This document shows positions 1 to 7,712 of a stretch of DNA of 64,000 bases, piece by piece. The DNA is from Lentzea guizhouensis (lineage in GTDB: Bacteria > Actinomycetota > Actinomycetes > Mycobacteriales > Pseudonocardiaceae). Made by a program: the position numbers and the translations under genes. Numbering within the stretch: position 1 is the stretch's first letter; every line of letters starts with the position of its first letter. Below the pieces are notes generated by a model, which searched no databases, had not been told where the DNA came from, and was given only the letters and a program-made list of their open reading frames with translations. The DNA is taken from NCBI RefSeq assembly GCF_001701025.1, contig NZ_CP016793.1:5456001-5520000 (forward strand). Direction: 5' to 3'.

Positions 1-1
1 G

Positions 2-73
2 CTCGGCGGTGTCACGGTCACCCTGGTCCTGACAGCGATCAGCGCGGCTGCCGAACGCCGGCAGCCGCGCTGA
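2..73 (+). CDS. C-terminal end of a membrane protein (partial)
   Basis: The first bases read as the last 23 codons of a plus-strand frame ending in TGA at 71-73. The residues form one hydrophobic stretch (TVTLVLTAIS) followed by a short basic tail (ERRQPR). This resembles the final membrane helix and cytoplasmic tail of a multi-pass transporter of the EamA or MFS kind. The start lies outside the window and the family cannot be assigned from so little sequence. Its stop codon lies inside the second arm of the hairpin at 37-75. Confidence 0.4.
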   Translation, partial: LGGVTVTLVLTAISAAAERRQPR

Positions 74-75
74 TC
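37..75. terminator. Perfect 16-bp hairpin between convergent genes
   Basis: Bases 37-52 and 60-75 are perfect reverse complements (16 bp) around a 7-base loop. The hairpin sits between the end of the partial plus-strand gene (stop 71-73) and the end of the minus-strand LVIVD gene (stop at 102), so it can act on both transcripts. There is no clear T-tract, which is common in high-GC actinobacterial terminators. Confidence 0.65.
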
Positions 76-101
76 TGGGGGGCGGGAACTTCTACCTCGG
101 A

Positions 102-1583
102 CTAGCCGCGGTAGAAGTTGCCCTGGGTCTGCGCGTTGAACTCGTCCGTGCGGAACAGCTTCGCCACGAACGTGCGCGGGTCGCGCATGTCGACGACGTC
201 GAAGCCGCGGCCCATCTCCGAGGAGTAGATGTAGCCGTTGTACCAGTACGTGGACCACGTACCGCCGCCCCCGCCGTTCGGCATCGGGCCGCGCTCGAAG
301 AAGCCGATCTCACGCGGCTTGCTCGAGTTGGTGAAGTCCCACACCGAGATGCCGCCCTGGTACCAGGACTGCACCATGATGTCCTTGCCGGGCACCGGGA
401 TCAGCGACCCGTTGTGCGCGACGCAGTTCTCCGTGTCGCCCTGCATGCGCGGGATCTTGTAGTAGGACTTGAAGACCAGCTTGCGGTCCTTGCCCTTGCC
501 CACGATGTCGTAGATGCCGTTGGCACCGCGGTTCGGGCCGATCTTCTCGTTGCAGGTCGCGGCGCCACCGCCACCGAGCTCGTCGGTGAAGACGACCTTG
601 GTGCCGCTGTTGTTGAAGGTGGCCGAGTGCCAGAACGCGAAGTGCGCGTCGTCCTGGACCCGGTGGATCTCCTTCAGGTTCTCCCGGTCGGAGATGTCCC
701 ACAGCACGCCGTCACCCATGCACGCGCCGGCCGCGAGGTCGAGCTGCGGGTAGACGGTGATGTCGTGGCAACCGCTGGTGGCCGAGGTGTAGCCGGTCTC
801 GATGGTGCCGGAACGGCCGGGGTTGGCGCCGTCCGGGAACACCACGGACGCCTTGAGCAGCGAGGCCGCTCCCGGGTTGCGGACCGGCACCTTCACGATC
901 GAGATGAGGTCGTGCGGCGGCTGGCAGTCCGGGAACGCGGCGTTGGGCGAGTAGGACGAGACGTAGAGGTACACGTCCTTCTTGTTCTTGCTCGGCACCA
1001 TCGTGTGGGTGTGCGAACCACACGCGGTCTCGACGGCGGCGACGTAGCGCGGCGCGCTCTTGTTGCTGATGTCGAAGACCTTGATGCCCTCCCACGACGA
1101 CTTCTCCGTCGCCGGCTGGGAGACGCTGCTGCAGGAGTTGTCGCTGCGCGACGAGTCGGTCGACAGGAACAGCAGGTTCCCGTACACCGAGATGTCGTTC
1201 TGCGAGCCGGGGCAGAGCACCTGGCTCTTGATCGTCGGCTTCTTCGGGTTGCGGATGTCGTAGATGACGAAGCCGTCGTAGTTGCCGACGAACGCGTAGT
1301 TGTCCTGGAACGCGATGTCGGTCTGCGTCGAGCTGAGCGGAGCCTGCTTGTCCAGGTGGGCGACCGGGACCATGTTGCGGCTGCGCGAGATCTCGTCGAC
1401 ACCGGGGAGACCGCTGACCGCTTCCGCCTGCGCTTCGAGCTGAGCCTCGGTCAGGCCCTTGCCGTCCGCGGGCAGGTCGGGCTCGGCGTACGCGGGCGCG
1501 GTCAGCGTTGACAGCGTCAGCGCGAGCGCCCCCAGAACCGCCAACGGCGCTCTGCGCCGCCGGGCCGTTGCGCGTGAAGTCAC
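102..1583 (-). CDS. Secreted LVIVD-repeat (beta-propeller-like) protein
   Basis: A 493-residue protein with a GTG start at 1583, preceded by a GAGGGGG ribosome site 8 bases upstream. Residues 1-33 form a signal peptide: a basic n-region (RARRRR), a hydrophobic core, and an AYA cleavage site. The mature part carries repeated units of the LVIVD type, for example FVIYDIRNPKKP, IKVFDISNKSAP and ISVWDFTNSSKP, each with an aromatic/Asp pair followed by a Pro. LVIVD proteins are extracytoplasmic and thought to fold as propellers; their substrate is unknown. The gene is transcribed alone, divergently from the DUF305 lipoprotein, and ends at the 16-bp hairpin. Confidence 0.85.
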   Translation of the reverse strand: MTSRATARRRRAPLAVLGALALTLSTLTAPAYAEPDLPADGKGLTEAQLEAQAEAVSGLPGVDEISRSRNMVPVAHLDKQAPLSSTQTDIAFQDNYAFVGNYDGFVIYDIRNPKKPTIKSQVLCPGSQNDISVYGNLLFLSTDSSRSDNSCSSVSQPATEKSSWEGIKVFDISNKSAPRYVAAVETACGSHTHTMVPSKNKKDVYLYVSSYSPNAAFPDCQPPHDLISIVKVPVRNPGAASLLKASVVFPDGANPGRSGTIETGYTSATSGCHDITVYPQLDLAAGACMGDGVLWDISDRENLKEIHRVQDDAHFAFWHSATFNNSGTKVVFTDELGGGGAATCNEKIGPNRGANGIYDIVGKGKDRKLVFKSYYKIPRMQGDTENCVAHNGSLIPVPGKDIMVQSWYQGGISVWDFTNSSKPREIGFFERGPMPNGGGGGTWSTYWYNGYIYSSEMGRGFDVVDMRDPRTFVAKLFRTDEFNAQTQGNFYRG

Positions 1584-1708
1584 TGCTTTTACCCCCTCAT
1601 AACAGGTTGGTGAGGGGGAGTATGTCCCTTCGCCTTGCTAAAGGCCAGCGTCTTTCGGAGGGTTGTCGGGTCTTCGTCCAGCCGGACAACGCCGGGGGGC
1701 GCGGACTG

Positions 1709-1714
1709 TATTGT
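1709..1714 (+). promoter_or_regulatory. Possible -10 of a leaderless promoter (DUF305 gene)
   Basis: TATTGT lies seven bases before the ATG at 1722. No Shine-Dalgarno sequence is properly spaced before that ATG. This geometry would start the transcript at or next to the A of the start codon, as in the leaderless mRNAs common in actinobacteria. No convincing -35 element is visible. Confidence 0.35.
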
Positions 1715-1721
1715 CCGGGGC

Positions 1722-2324
1722 ATGCGTTCTGGGGTCGTGGCGATCGTGGCGGCATTCGCCCTGCTGGCAGGCTGCACGTCGGAGCCGGAGCAGGCGCCGA
1801 TCATCGCGCCGGACACTCCCGGCGGGTCGGCGCCGACCATCGCGCTGTCGGACGCGACCGGCGCCATCCCGCCGCCGCCCAACGACGCCGACCGCGACTA
1901 CGTGTCGATGATGATCGCGCACCACGAGCAGGCGCTCGCGATGACCAGGTTCGCCCCCGACCGCGCGGAGAACGCGACGGTGAAGGGCCTGGCGGACCGC
2001 ATCCGGTACAGCCAGGAGCCGGAGATCGGCGCCATGAAGCAGTGGCAGCGCACCAACAACATCATCGGCTCGCACGGCGACCACGGATCGATGCCCGGCA
2101 TGGCGACCCAGGACCAGTTGAACGCGTTGGGTGCCGCGCGCGGCAAGGACTTCGACCGGATGTTCCTGGAGCTCATGATCAAGCACCACGAGGGTGCGAT
2201 CAAGATGGCGACGGACGTGCGCGCGGCCGGCACCAACGTCCAGGTCGAGGAGATGGCGGACGACGTCGTCGCCACCCAGTCGGATGAGATCAACAGGATG
2301 AAGGCGCTGCTGCCGACCCTGTGA
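1722..2324 (+). CDS. DUF305 lipoprotein
   Basis: A 200-residue lipoprotein. Residues 1-20 give a short signal peptide ending in the lipobox LLAGC, so the mature protein would be lipid-anchored on the outside of the membrane. The body contains the two DUF305 hallmark segments, YVSMMIAHHEQALAM and FLELMIKHHEGAIKMA. These are paired histidine motifs of a four-helix, ferritin-like fold often linked to copper or metal handling. I chose the ATG at 1722 rather than the longer frame from 1635 because it places the signal peptide at the N-terminus. Its metal specificity cannot be read from sequence. Confidence 0.88.
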   Translation: MRSGVVAIVAAFALLAGCTSEPEQAPIIAPDTPGGSAPTIALSDATGAIPPPPNDADRDYVSMMIAHHEQALAMTRFAPDRAENATVKGLADRIRYSQEPEIGAMKQWQRTNNIIGSHGDHGSMPGMATQDQLNALGAARGKDFDRMFLELMIKHHEGAIKMATDVRAAGTNVQVEEMADDVVATQSDEINRMKALLPTL

Positions 2325-2349
2325 GGGTCAGCAGCGGGGCCTTGGTCGA

Positions 2350-2679
2350 CTAGGCCTCGACGCGCTGCTGCGGCAGCACCAGGTCCTCCGCGTGCGTGAA
2401 CCGCTCGGGCTCGTTGCCCGTCACAAGGCGTGCGATCGTGCGGTGGCCCTTGTGCGCTTCGCGGAACGCGTCGGAGGCGACCCAGGCGTGGAAGGCGTCC
2501 TCGGTTTCGAACTCGTTGACCGAGACGTACGGCTGGTCGTCCCGCGTCGGCTTGAGCAGCGTGCTGCGCAGCAGGCCGGGGACTCCGGGCAGGTGGGTGC
2601 GCATGTTGCCGCGGAAGTAGCGCTCGAACTCCTCGGACATGTCCGGGTTGACGAACATCCGGTTGGTCGCGATGAACAT
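2350..2679 (-). CDS. Antibiotic-biosynthesis-monooxygenase (ABM) family protein
   Basis: A 109-residue protein, the usual length for a single ABM domain (dimeric ferredoxin-like alpha/beta barrel). It opens with FIATNRMFV and has the typical EEFERYFRGN helix, a LPGVPGLLR turn, and a DAFHAWVASDAFREAH region resembling HmoA/IsdG-like haem-degrading monooxygenases. A role in quinone or haem oxidation is known for relatives but is not demonstrable here. The divergent TetR gene 80 bases away is the likely regulator. The gene ends 25 bases from the convergent DUF305 gene. Confidence 0.8.
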   Translation of the reverse strand: MFIATNRMFVNPDMSEEFERYFRGNMRTHLPGVPGLLRSTLLKPTRDDQPYVSVNEFETEDAFHAWVASDAFREAHKGHRTIARLVTGNEPERFTHAEDLVLPQQRVEA

Positions 2680-2692
2680 GCAGGCCTCCCTG

Positions 2693-2713
2693 ATTCCGAC
2701 GCTCTGTCGGGAA
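2693..2713. promoter_or_regulatory. Candidate TetR operator
   Basis: In the intergenic region between the ABM and TetR genes, TTCCGAC and GTCGGGAA form an imperfect dyad (2694-2713) around GCTCT. A second copy of the CGTCGGGAA half follows at about 2728-2736. A dyad between a TetR gene and its divergent neighbour is the expected position for an autoregulatory operator. This is inference from position and symmetry. Confidence 0.4.
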
Positions 2714-2759
2714 CTATTCCAACACGGCGTCGGGAAAGCAAGCGCGATACGATCCCGGG

Positions 2760-3350
2760 GTGCCGAGGATCAGCGCCGACACCGTTGCCGAGCACCGCGC
2801 CAACCGGTTGCGCGCCCTGCTGGACGCGGGGCGCGACATCGTGGCGTCCGAGGGGGCGGAGGCGCTGACGCTCGCGTCGCTCGCGAGGCGGGTGGGGTTG
2901 TCCCGGCCGAGCCTCTACGAGTACTTCCGCTCGCGGGAGGAGCTGGTCGCGGCGATCGTGTCCGACGCCTTGCCCGAATGGGCGGACAAGCTGGACGACG
3001 CGGTCAACAACGCGGACACGGTGCCCGAGAAGATCGAGGCGTACGTGCGGGCCGAGCTCGCGATCATCACCGACGGCAGCCACGGCGCGGTCGTCGCGTT
3101 GTCGGCGCACACGCTGCCGGACGCCTCGCGCGAGCAGATCAGGGCCGAGCACGAACGGCTGCTGGCGCCGCTCGTGGCGGTGTTCAAGACCGCGGGGGTG
3201 CAGCGCGCGCAGCTGCGGGCGATGCTCGTGCACGCCATGGTCGAGGCCTCGTCGCGCATGATCACGCCGGGGCGGACCGAGCACAACGAGGCCGTCATCC
3301 AGACCTTGCTCGACCAGGCGGTGCACGGGCTGCACCAGCCGCTCAGCTGA
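2760..3350 (+). CDS. TetR family transcriptional regulator
   Basis: A 196-residue protein starting at GTG 2760. The N-terminal helix-turn-helix (about residues 38-70) reads LASLARRVGLSRPSLYEYF followed by RSREELVAAI, the classic TetR signature. The C-terminal ligand/dimer domain resembles the TetR C-terminal group with a helical SHGAVVALSAHTLPDASREQ segment. It lies divergent to the ABM monooxygenase, which suggests local control of that gene. The last codons overlap the end of the convergent SDR at 3343 by 8 bases. Confidence 0.88.
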   Translation: MPRISADTVAEHRANRLRALLDAGRDIVASEGAEALTLASLARRVGLSRPSLYEYFRSREELVAAIVSDALPEWADKLDDAVNNADTVPEKIEAYVRAELAIITDGSHGAVVALSAHTLPDASREQIRAEHERLLAPLVAVFKTAGVQRAQLRAMLVHAMVEASSRMITPGRTEHNEAVIQTLLDQAVHGLHQPLS

Positions 3351-4152
3351 ACGGCAGCACCTCACCGGCGCGGACGAGCTCGCCGTAGTGCTCCGGCCTG
3401 GCCGGTCCGAGAGCGAGGTCCAGCAGCGGTCCGGCGGCCTGGGCCGGGGTGGGGGCGGTGCTGACGTCCCACCACAGCGCGGACGTGGGCGTGTTGATCA
3501 TCCCTGGGCAGACGGCGGCGATGAGAACCCCGCGGGTGGCGTCGGTTTCCCGGCGTTGAGCGGCCAGTGCCCGGACGGCGGCGACCTGGCCGATCTTCGA
3601 CGGGATGTTGATGAACGCGGGCCACGCGCCGAACCGGCCTGCCTTCACGTCGTCGCGCCACCGGGTGATCTGCGCGTCGACCTCGTCCACAGAGGACGGT
3701 TGGGTGAACCGCCTGTGCAGCACCGGTGCGAGGTGGTGCAGGGTGCCGAGTGAGCTGGCGACGACGATGAGCCTGCCGTTGTCGTTGAGCACCGGCGCGA
3801 AGGCGTTGAGCAGCCTGGTGGTGCCGAAGTTGTTGACCTCGGTGTACTCGTCGATGATCGCGCGCGGTTCGTCGTCGGGGCCGATGCGCATGACGGCGTT
3901 GCCGAAGACGACGTCGATGCCGCCGTGGCGTTCCTCGACCTGCCTGGCGAACCGGTCGACCGGGCCCGCCATGTCGAGCACCTCGCCGCGGACCTGGGCG
4001 CCGCCCGCGGGCACGGCCTCGACCGCGGCAGCGACCCTCGTGGCGTCGCGGCCGGTCAGGTAGACGGTGTCCTGCGGGGTGAGGCGCTGCGCCAAGCCCT
4101 CGGCGAGCGCGAGGCCGAGGCCCTGGGTGGCGCCGGTCACAAGGGTGATCAT
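3343..4152 (-). CDS. Short-chain dehydrogenase/reductase-like protein, catalytic Tyr absent
   Basis: A 269-residue SDR-fold protein whose ATG (4152) overlaps the stop of the upstream SDR by 4 bases (ATGA), so the two are translationally coupled. The cofactor motif TGATQGLG is at residues 6-13, and an RLIVVASSLG serine strand lies near the middle. At the active site the sequence is FINIPSKIGQ, so the position four before the lysine is Asn rather than the Tyr of the usual Y-x3-K pair. The protein may therefore be non-catalytic or use a variant mechanism. Substrate unknown. Confidence 0.8.
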   Translation of the reverse strand: MITLVTGATQGLGLALAEGLAQRLTPQDTVYLTGRDATRVAAAVEAVPAGGAQVRGEVLDMAGPVDRFARQVEERHGGIDVVFGNAVMRIGPDDEPRAIIDEYTEVNNFGTTRLLNAFAPVLNDNGRLIVVASSLGTLHHLAPVLHRRFTQPSSVDEVDAQITRWRDDVKAGRFGAWPAFINIPSKIGQVAAVRALAAQRRETDATRGVLIAAVCPGMINTPTSALWWDVSTAPTPAQAAGPLLDLALGPARPEHYGELVRAGEVLPFS

Positions 4153-5048
4153 GCCTTCGCCAGCAGGGTTTCGGAGTACGTCCACAGCCGGGCGGCGGCG
4201 TCCGGGTCGAGGGCGAAGCGGGCGACACCGCGCATCGGTGGCGTCTCGTCGCGGTGGTCGACGACGCGCGTCTCGTTGCAGTCGTCGAAGTACCGGCCGC
4301 CGATGCCTTCCAGGAGCGGTGACGTGGCAACGAACACCGACGTCGCGGCGCCCTGCTGCGTCGTCTTGAGGATCGCCGGGTCGACCTCGCCCGGTTCGAT
4401 GTGGCGCTGGAGATTGGTGAAGATCACGCCGGGCATGACGGCGTTCGCGGTGATGCCGTCCGCCGCCCATCGGCGCGTCGCCTCGACCGCGAACAGGACG
4501 TTGGCGGTCTTGCTCTGGCCGTAGGCGCCCCACGGCTCGTAACGGCGGAACGCGTAGTGGACGTCGTCGAACACCACGGGCGAGAGCATGTGGCCACGGG
4601 AGGTGACGGACACGACGCGGGCGTTCCCGGCGGCGCGCAGGGCGCCGTGCAGGCCGGTGGCCAGCGCGAAGTGGCCGAGGTGGTTGGTGGCGAACTGCCA
4701 CTCCCAGCCCTGCTCGGTGTGCCGCTCCGGGCACGCCATGACGCCCGCGTTGTTGATCAGGACGTGCAACGGGCCGGACCAGTTCCTCGCGAACTCCTCG
4801 ACGGACGCCAGGTCGGTCAGGTCGAGCCGTGCGACCCCGGCCGCGCCGATCTCCGCGGCGACCTCCTCTCCGGCGGCGACGTCCCGGACGGCGAGGGTGA
4901 CCTCGGCGCCCGAGCCGGCCAGCGCGCGGGCGGTCTCCACGCCGATGCCGGAGGCCGCGCCGGTGATGACGATCCGCTTGCCGGTCAGGTCGATCCCCTC
5001 GACGACCTCGGCGGCGGTGCTGCTGAACCCGAACTCTGTTTCGATCAC
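4149..5048 (-). CDS. SDR family oxidoreductase
   Basis: A 299-residue SDR. TGAASGIG (NAD(P) binding) is near residue 30, NNAG near 95-100, and AYGQSKTANVLF gives an intact Y-x3-K catalytic pair. It resembles the WW-oxidoreductase/retinol-dehydrogenase-like SDRs of actinobacteria. I placed the start at GTG 5048 because relatives begin with a short FGFxSTAAEVVEG leader; an in-frame ATG at 5099 is possible. It heads a two-gene unit with the downstream SDR and is divergent from a LysR regulator that probably controls it. Confidence 0.82.
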   Translation of the reverse strand: MIETEFGFSSTAAEVVEGIDLTGKRIVITGAASGIGVETARALAGSGAEVTLAVRDVAAGEEVAAEIGAAGVARLDLTDLASVEEFARNWSGPLHVLINNAGVMACPERHTEQGWEWQFATNHLGHFALATGLHGALRAAGNARVVSVTSRGHMLSPVVFDDVHYAFRRYEPWGAYGQSKTANVLFAVEATRRWAADGITANAVMPGVIFTNLQRHIEPGEVDPAILKTTQQGAATSVFVATSPLLEGIGGRYFDDCNETRVVDHRDETPPMRGVARFALDPDAAARLWTYSETLLAKA

Positions 5049-5119
5049 GCCTTCGACGCTAGGCTCGGTCCGGCCATGCGGGTAGCGAAAGTTCCTCAAC
5101 CGGGGTATGCGTAAACGTC

Positions 5120-6028
5120 ATGTCCTTCACGGATGCGTCCCTGGTCGCGCTGCGGGTGTTCCGCGAGGTCGCCGAGCGCGGCACGCTGACGGCGGCGGCC
5201 AGCGCGCTCGGCTACACGCAGTCGGCGGTGTCGCGGCAGATCGCGGCATTGGAACGGGCGGCGGGCGTGCCGTTGCTGGAACGGCGGCACGACGGCGTGC
5301 GGCTCACCGCGGCCGGACGGCTCGTGCTGCGGCGCGCGACCGTGGTGGTGGAGCAGGTCGACGCGGTCGCGCGCGAGCTCGCCGGGTTGCCGGAGGAGGA
5401 CGAGAGCACGGTGCGGCTCGGCTGGGTCGCGACGGCCGGGGCGTGGGTGGTGCCGCGGGCGTTGACGGAGCTGGCGCGGACACATCCGTCGATCACCGTC
5501 GTCACGCGCGAGGGCAGCACACCGGCGTTGGTGCGCGCACTGCGTGCGGGAACGGTGGACCTCGCGGTGATCGCGTCGTCGCCACCGTTCCGCGCGCCCG
5601 ACGACGAGACGCCGGAGCTGGCGGTCGACATCCTCGTCGAACGCAGCCTGCGTGTGGCCGTCCCGGCGGCACACCCGTTGGCGCGCAACGACTTCATCGA
5701 CTTCGCCGATCTCAGTGGGCAGCGGTGGATCTCCGGGCCGGGCGACCCGCTGGTGATGGGGGCGTGGCCCGGGCTGACCGAACGGCCGCTGGTCGCGCAC
5801 ACCGCCCGTGACTGGCTGGCGAAGCTGCAGCTGGTCGCCGCCGGGCTCGGCATCACGACGGCGCCCGCCTCGCTCGTGGCGGTGGTGCCGGACGGGGTGC
5901 GGTGCTGCCGGTGCGGGGTGACCGGCCGAGCAGCGCCGGACCTGCTCGCCCGGCTGCCCGGTGCGCCGTCCGAGCCCGTCGTCCGGCTCGCCGCCGCCCT
6001 GCGCGCCGCGTTCCTGGAGACTGAGTAG
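5120..6028 (+). CDS. LysR family transcriptional regulator
   Basis: A 302-residue regulator of normal LysR length. The winged helix-turn-helix at residues 5-62 contains LRVFREVAERGTLTAAASAL, then YTQSAVSRQIAALERAAG. The remainder is a periplasmic-binding-like effector domain with the usual RLGWVATAGAWVVPRAL opening. It is divergent from the two SDR genes (about 70 bases between starts), the classical arrangement for LysR control of the adjacent operon. The inducer is unknown. Confidence 0.88.
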   Translation: MSFTDASLVALRVFREVAERGTLTAAASALGYTQSAVSRQIAALERAAGVPLLERRHDGVRLTAAGRLVLRRATVVVEQVDAVARELAGLPEEDESTVRLGWVATAGAWVVPRALTELARTHPSITVVTREGSTPALVRALRAGTVDLAVIASSPPFRAPDDETPELAVDILVERSLRVAVPAAHPLARNDFIDFADLSGQRWISGPGDPLVMGAWPGLTERPLVAHTARDWLAKLQLVAAGLGITTAPASLVAVVPDGVRCCRCGVTGRAAPDLLARLPGAPSEPVVRLAAALRAAFLETE

Positions 6029-6106
6029 CCGCATCAACCGATCGGTGGATGCCGGTCGGGCCGCTCGTTCGATGATCCTCCTGCGCGGTTGTTCCACGCT
6101 GGTCGC

Positions 6107-7000
6107 ATGGCAATCATCGAAGTGCACGACATCGGCAAGCGGTACGGGCCGAAGGTCGCGGTGGACTCGGTGTCGTTCTCGGTGGCCGAGGGGGAGATCT
6201 TCGGTGTGCTCGGGCCGAACGGCGCGGGCAAGACCACGACGGTCGAGTGCGTGGCCGGGCTGCGGACGCCGGACCGGGGGAGCGTGGCGGTGCTGGGGCG
6301 GCCGCCGGCGCAGTCGCGTGCCGCGATCGGGGTGCAGCTGCAGGCGTCCGAGCTGCCGGAGCGGATCCGGGTCGGGGAGGCGCTCGCGTTGTTCTCGTCG
6401 TTCTACCCGAGGCCGGTCGACTGGTCCGAGCGGCTGGGGCTGACCTCGCACCTGTCGGCGGAGTACGGGCGGCTGTCCGGTGGGCTGAAGCAGCGGTTGT
6501 CGATCGCACTGGCGCTGGTCGGGGACCCGCGGGTGGCGATCCTCGACGAGCTGACGACCGGGCTCGACCCGCAGGCGCGGCGCGACACGTGGGCGGTGAT
6601 CGAGGACGTGCGTGCTGCGGGCGTGACGATCCTGCTCGTCACGCACTTCATGGAGGAGGCCGAGCGGTTGTGCGACCGGGTGGCCGTGATCCGCGACGGA
6701 CGTGTTGCCGCCCTGGACACCCCGGCCGGTCTCGTGTCGCGTGTGGACGGTTCGACGCGGGTGCGGTTCGTGCCGTCCGCGCCGATCGACGTGGCCGCGG
6801 TGCTGGCGTTGCCGGACGTCGCGGGCGTGGACCTGGCGGGGGAGCAGGTGGTGGTCACCGGCGGTGACACCGTGCTGGCGGCGGTGACGTCGTGGCTGGC
6901 GCGCAACCAGGTCGTGGCGCGGCAGCTGAGGGTGGACCAGGTGTCGCTGGACGACGCGTACGTGGAGCTGACCGGGGGTCGAGATGTTGCGGATCGTTGA
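6107..7000 (+). CDS. ABC transporter ATP-binding protein
   Basis: A 297-residue nucleotide-binding subunit of an ABC-2 type exporter. Walker A is GPNGAGKTTT (about residue 35), the signature is LSGGLKQRLSIA, and Walker B is VAILDEL followed by TTGLDPQARRDTW, with Leu where the common LDEP motif has Pro. The H-loop is in LLVTHFMEEAE. The C-terminal 80 residues form the extension typical of drug/antibiotic exporters. The start at 6107 is chosen because the conserved IIEVHDIGKRYG follows at once. It overlaps the permease gene by 17 bases and leads an exporter plus two-component operon. Confidence 0.92.
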   Translation: MAIIEVHDIGKRYGPKVAVDSVSFSVAEGEIFGVLGPNGAGKTTTVECVAGLRTPDRGSVAVLGRPPAQSRAAIGVQLQASELPERIRVGEALALFSSFYPRPVDWSERLGLTSHLSAEYGRLSGGLKQRLSIALALVGDPRVAILDELTTGLDPQARRDTWAVIEDVRAAGVTILLVTHFMEEAERLCDRVAVIRDGRVAALDTPAGLVSRVDGSTRVRFVPSAPIDVAAVLALPDVAGVDLAGEQVVVTGGDTVLAAVTSWLARNQVVARQLRVDQVSLDDAYVELTGGRDVADR

Positions 7001-7709
7001 GGTCGAGGCGCGGTTGTTCCTGCGGGACCGGCTGAACTCGTTGTTCGCCGTGCTGTTCCCGGCGGTGTTGTTGTTGGTGCTGGGGGCGGTTCCGGCGTTG
7101 CGGACGCCGGCGCCGGAGTTCGGCGGGTTGCGGTTCATCGACGCGTACATGTCGTCGTTGGTCGTGTTCACGTTGGCGTTCATCGGGTTGCAGCGTGTTC
7201 CGACGGTCGTGGCGACCTATCGGGAGAAGGGCGTGCTGCGCCGGCTGTCCACGACGCCGATGCACCCGGCGCGGTTGCTGGTCGGGCAGATGGTCGTGAA
7301 CTTCGCCGCGGCGATCTTGTCGGTGCTGCTCACCATCGTGGTGGGGTACCTGGTGTTCGGCGTGGACCTGCCGCACCACCCGCTGGGGCTGGCGGCGGCG
7401 GTGGTGCTGGGAGGCGCGGGCACGTTCGCGTTGGGACTGGTGATCGCGGCACTGGCCCCGAACGCGCGTGCGGCGGGTGGCTGGGCGACGGCGGTGTTCA
7501 TGCTGCTGATGTTCTTCGGCGGCGTGTACCTGCCGCGGTTCATGCTGCCCTCGGTGGTGCGGTCGATCGGGTCCTACACACCGCCCGGTGTGGAGGCGTT
7601 GCAACAGGCGTGGCTCGGCACCGCGCCGGACTGGAGGCATTTGGCGATCATGGGGCTCGTGAGCCTCGTGGCGGGTAGCGTCGCGGCCAAGACGTTCCGC
7701 TGGGAGTAG
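6984..7709 (+). CDS. ABC-2 type transporter permease
   Basis: A 241-residue membrane protein with about six helices. It starts inside the ATPase gene (ATG 6984) and is only 3 bases from the following kinase gene. The sequence LRIVEVEARLFLRDRLNS at the N-terminus, the EKGVLRRLSTTPMHP coupling segment, and PPGVEALQQAW near the C-terminus are typical of ABC-2 permeases paired with DrrA-like ATPases. Substrate unknown; linkage to a sensor kinase and regulator suggests export in response to a membrane or antibiotic signal. Confidence 0.9.
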   Translation: MLRIVEVEARLFLRDRLNSLFAVLFPAVLLLVLGAVPALRTPAPEFGGLRFIDAYMSSLVVFTLAFIGLQRVPTVVATYREKGVLRRLSTTPMHPARLLVGQMVVNFAAAILSVLLTIVVGYLVFGVDLPHHPLGLAAAVVLGGAGTFALGLVIAALAPNARAAGGWATAVFMLLMFFGGVYLPRFMLPSVVRSIGSYTPPGVEALQQAWLGTAPDWRHLAIMGLVSLVAGSVAAKTFRWE

Positions 7710-7712
7710 CTC

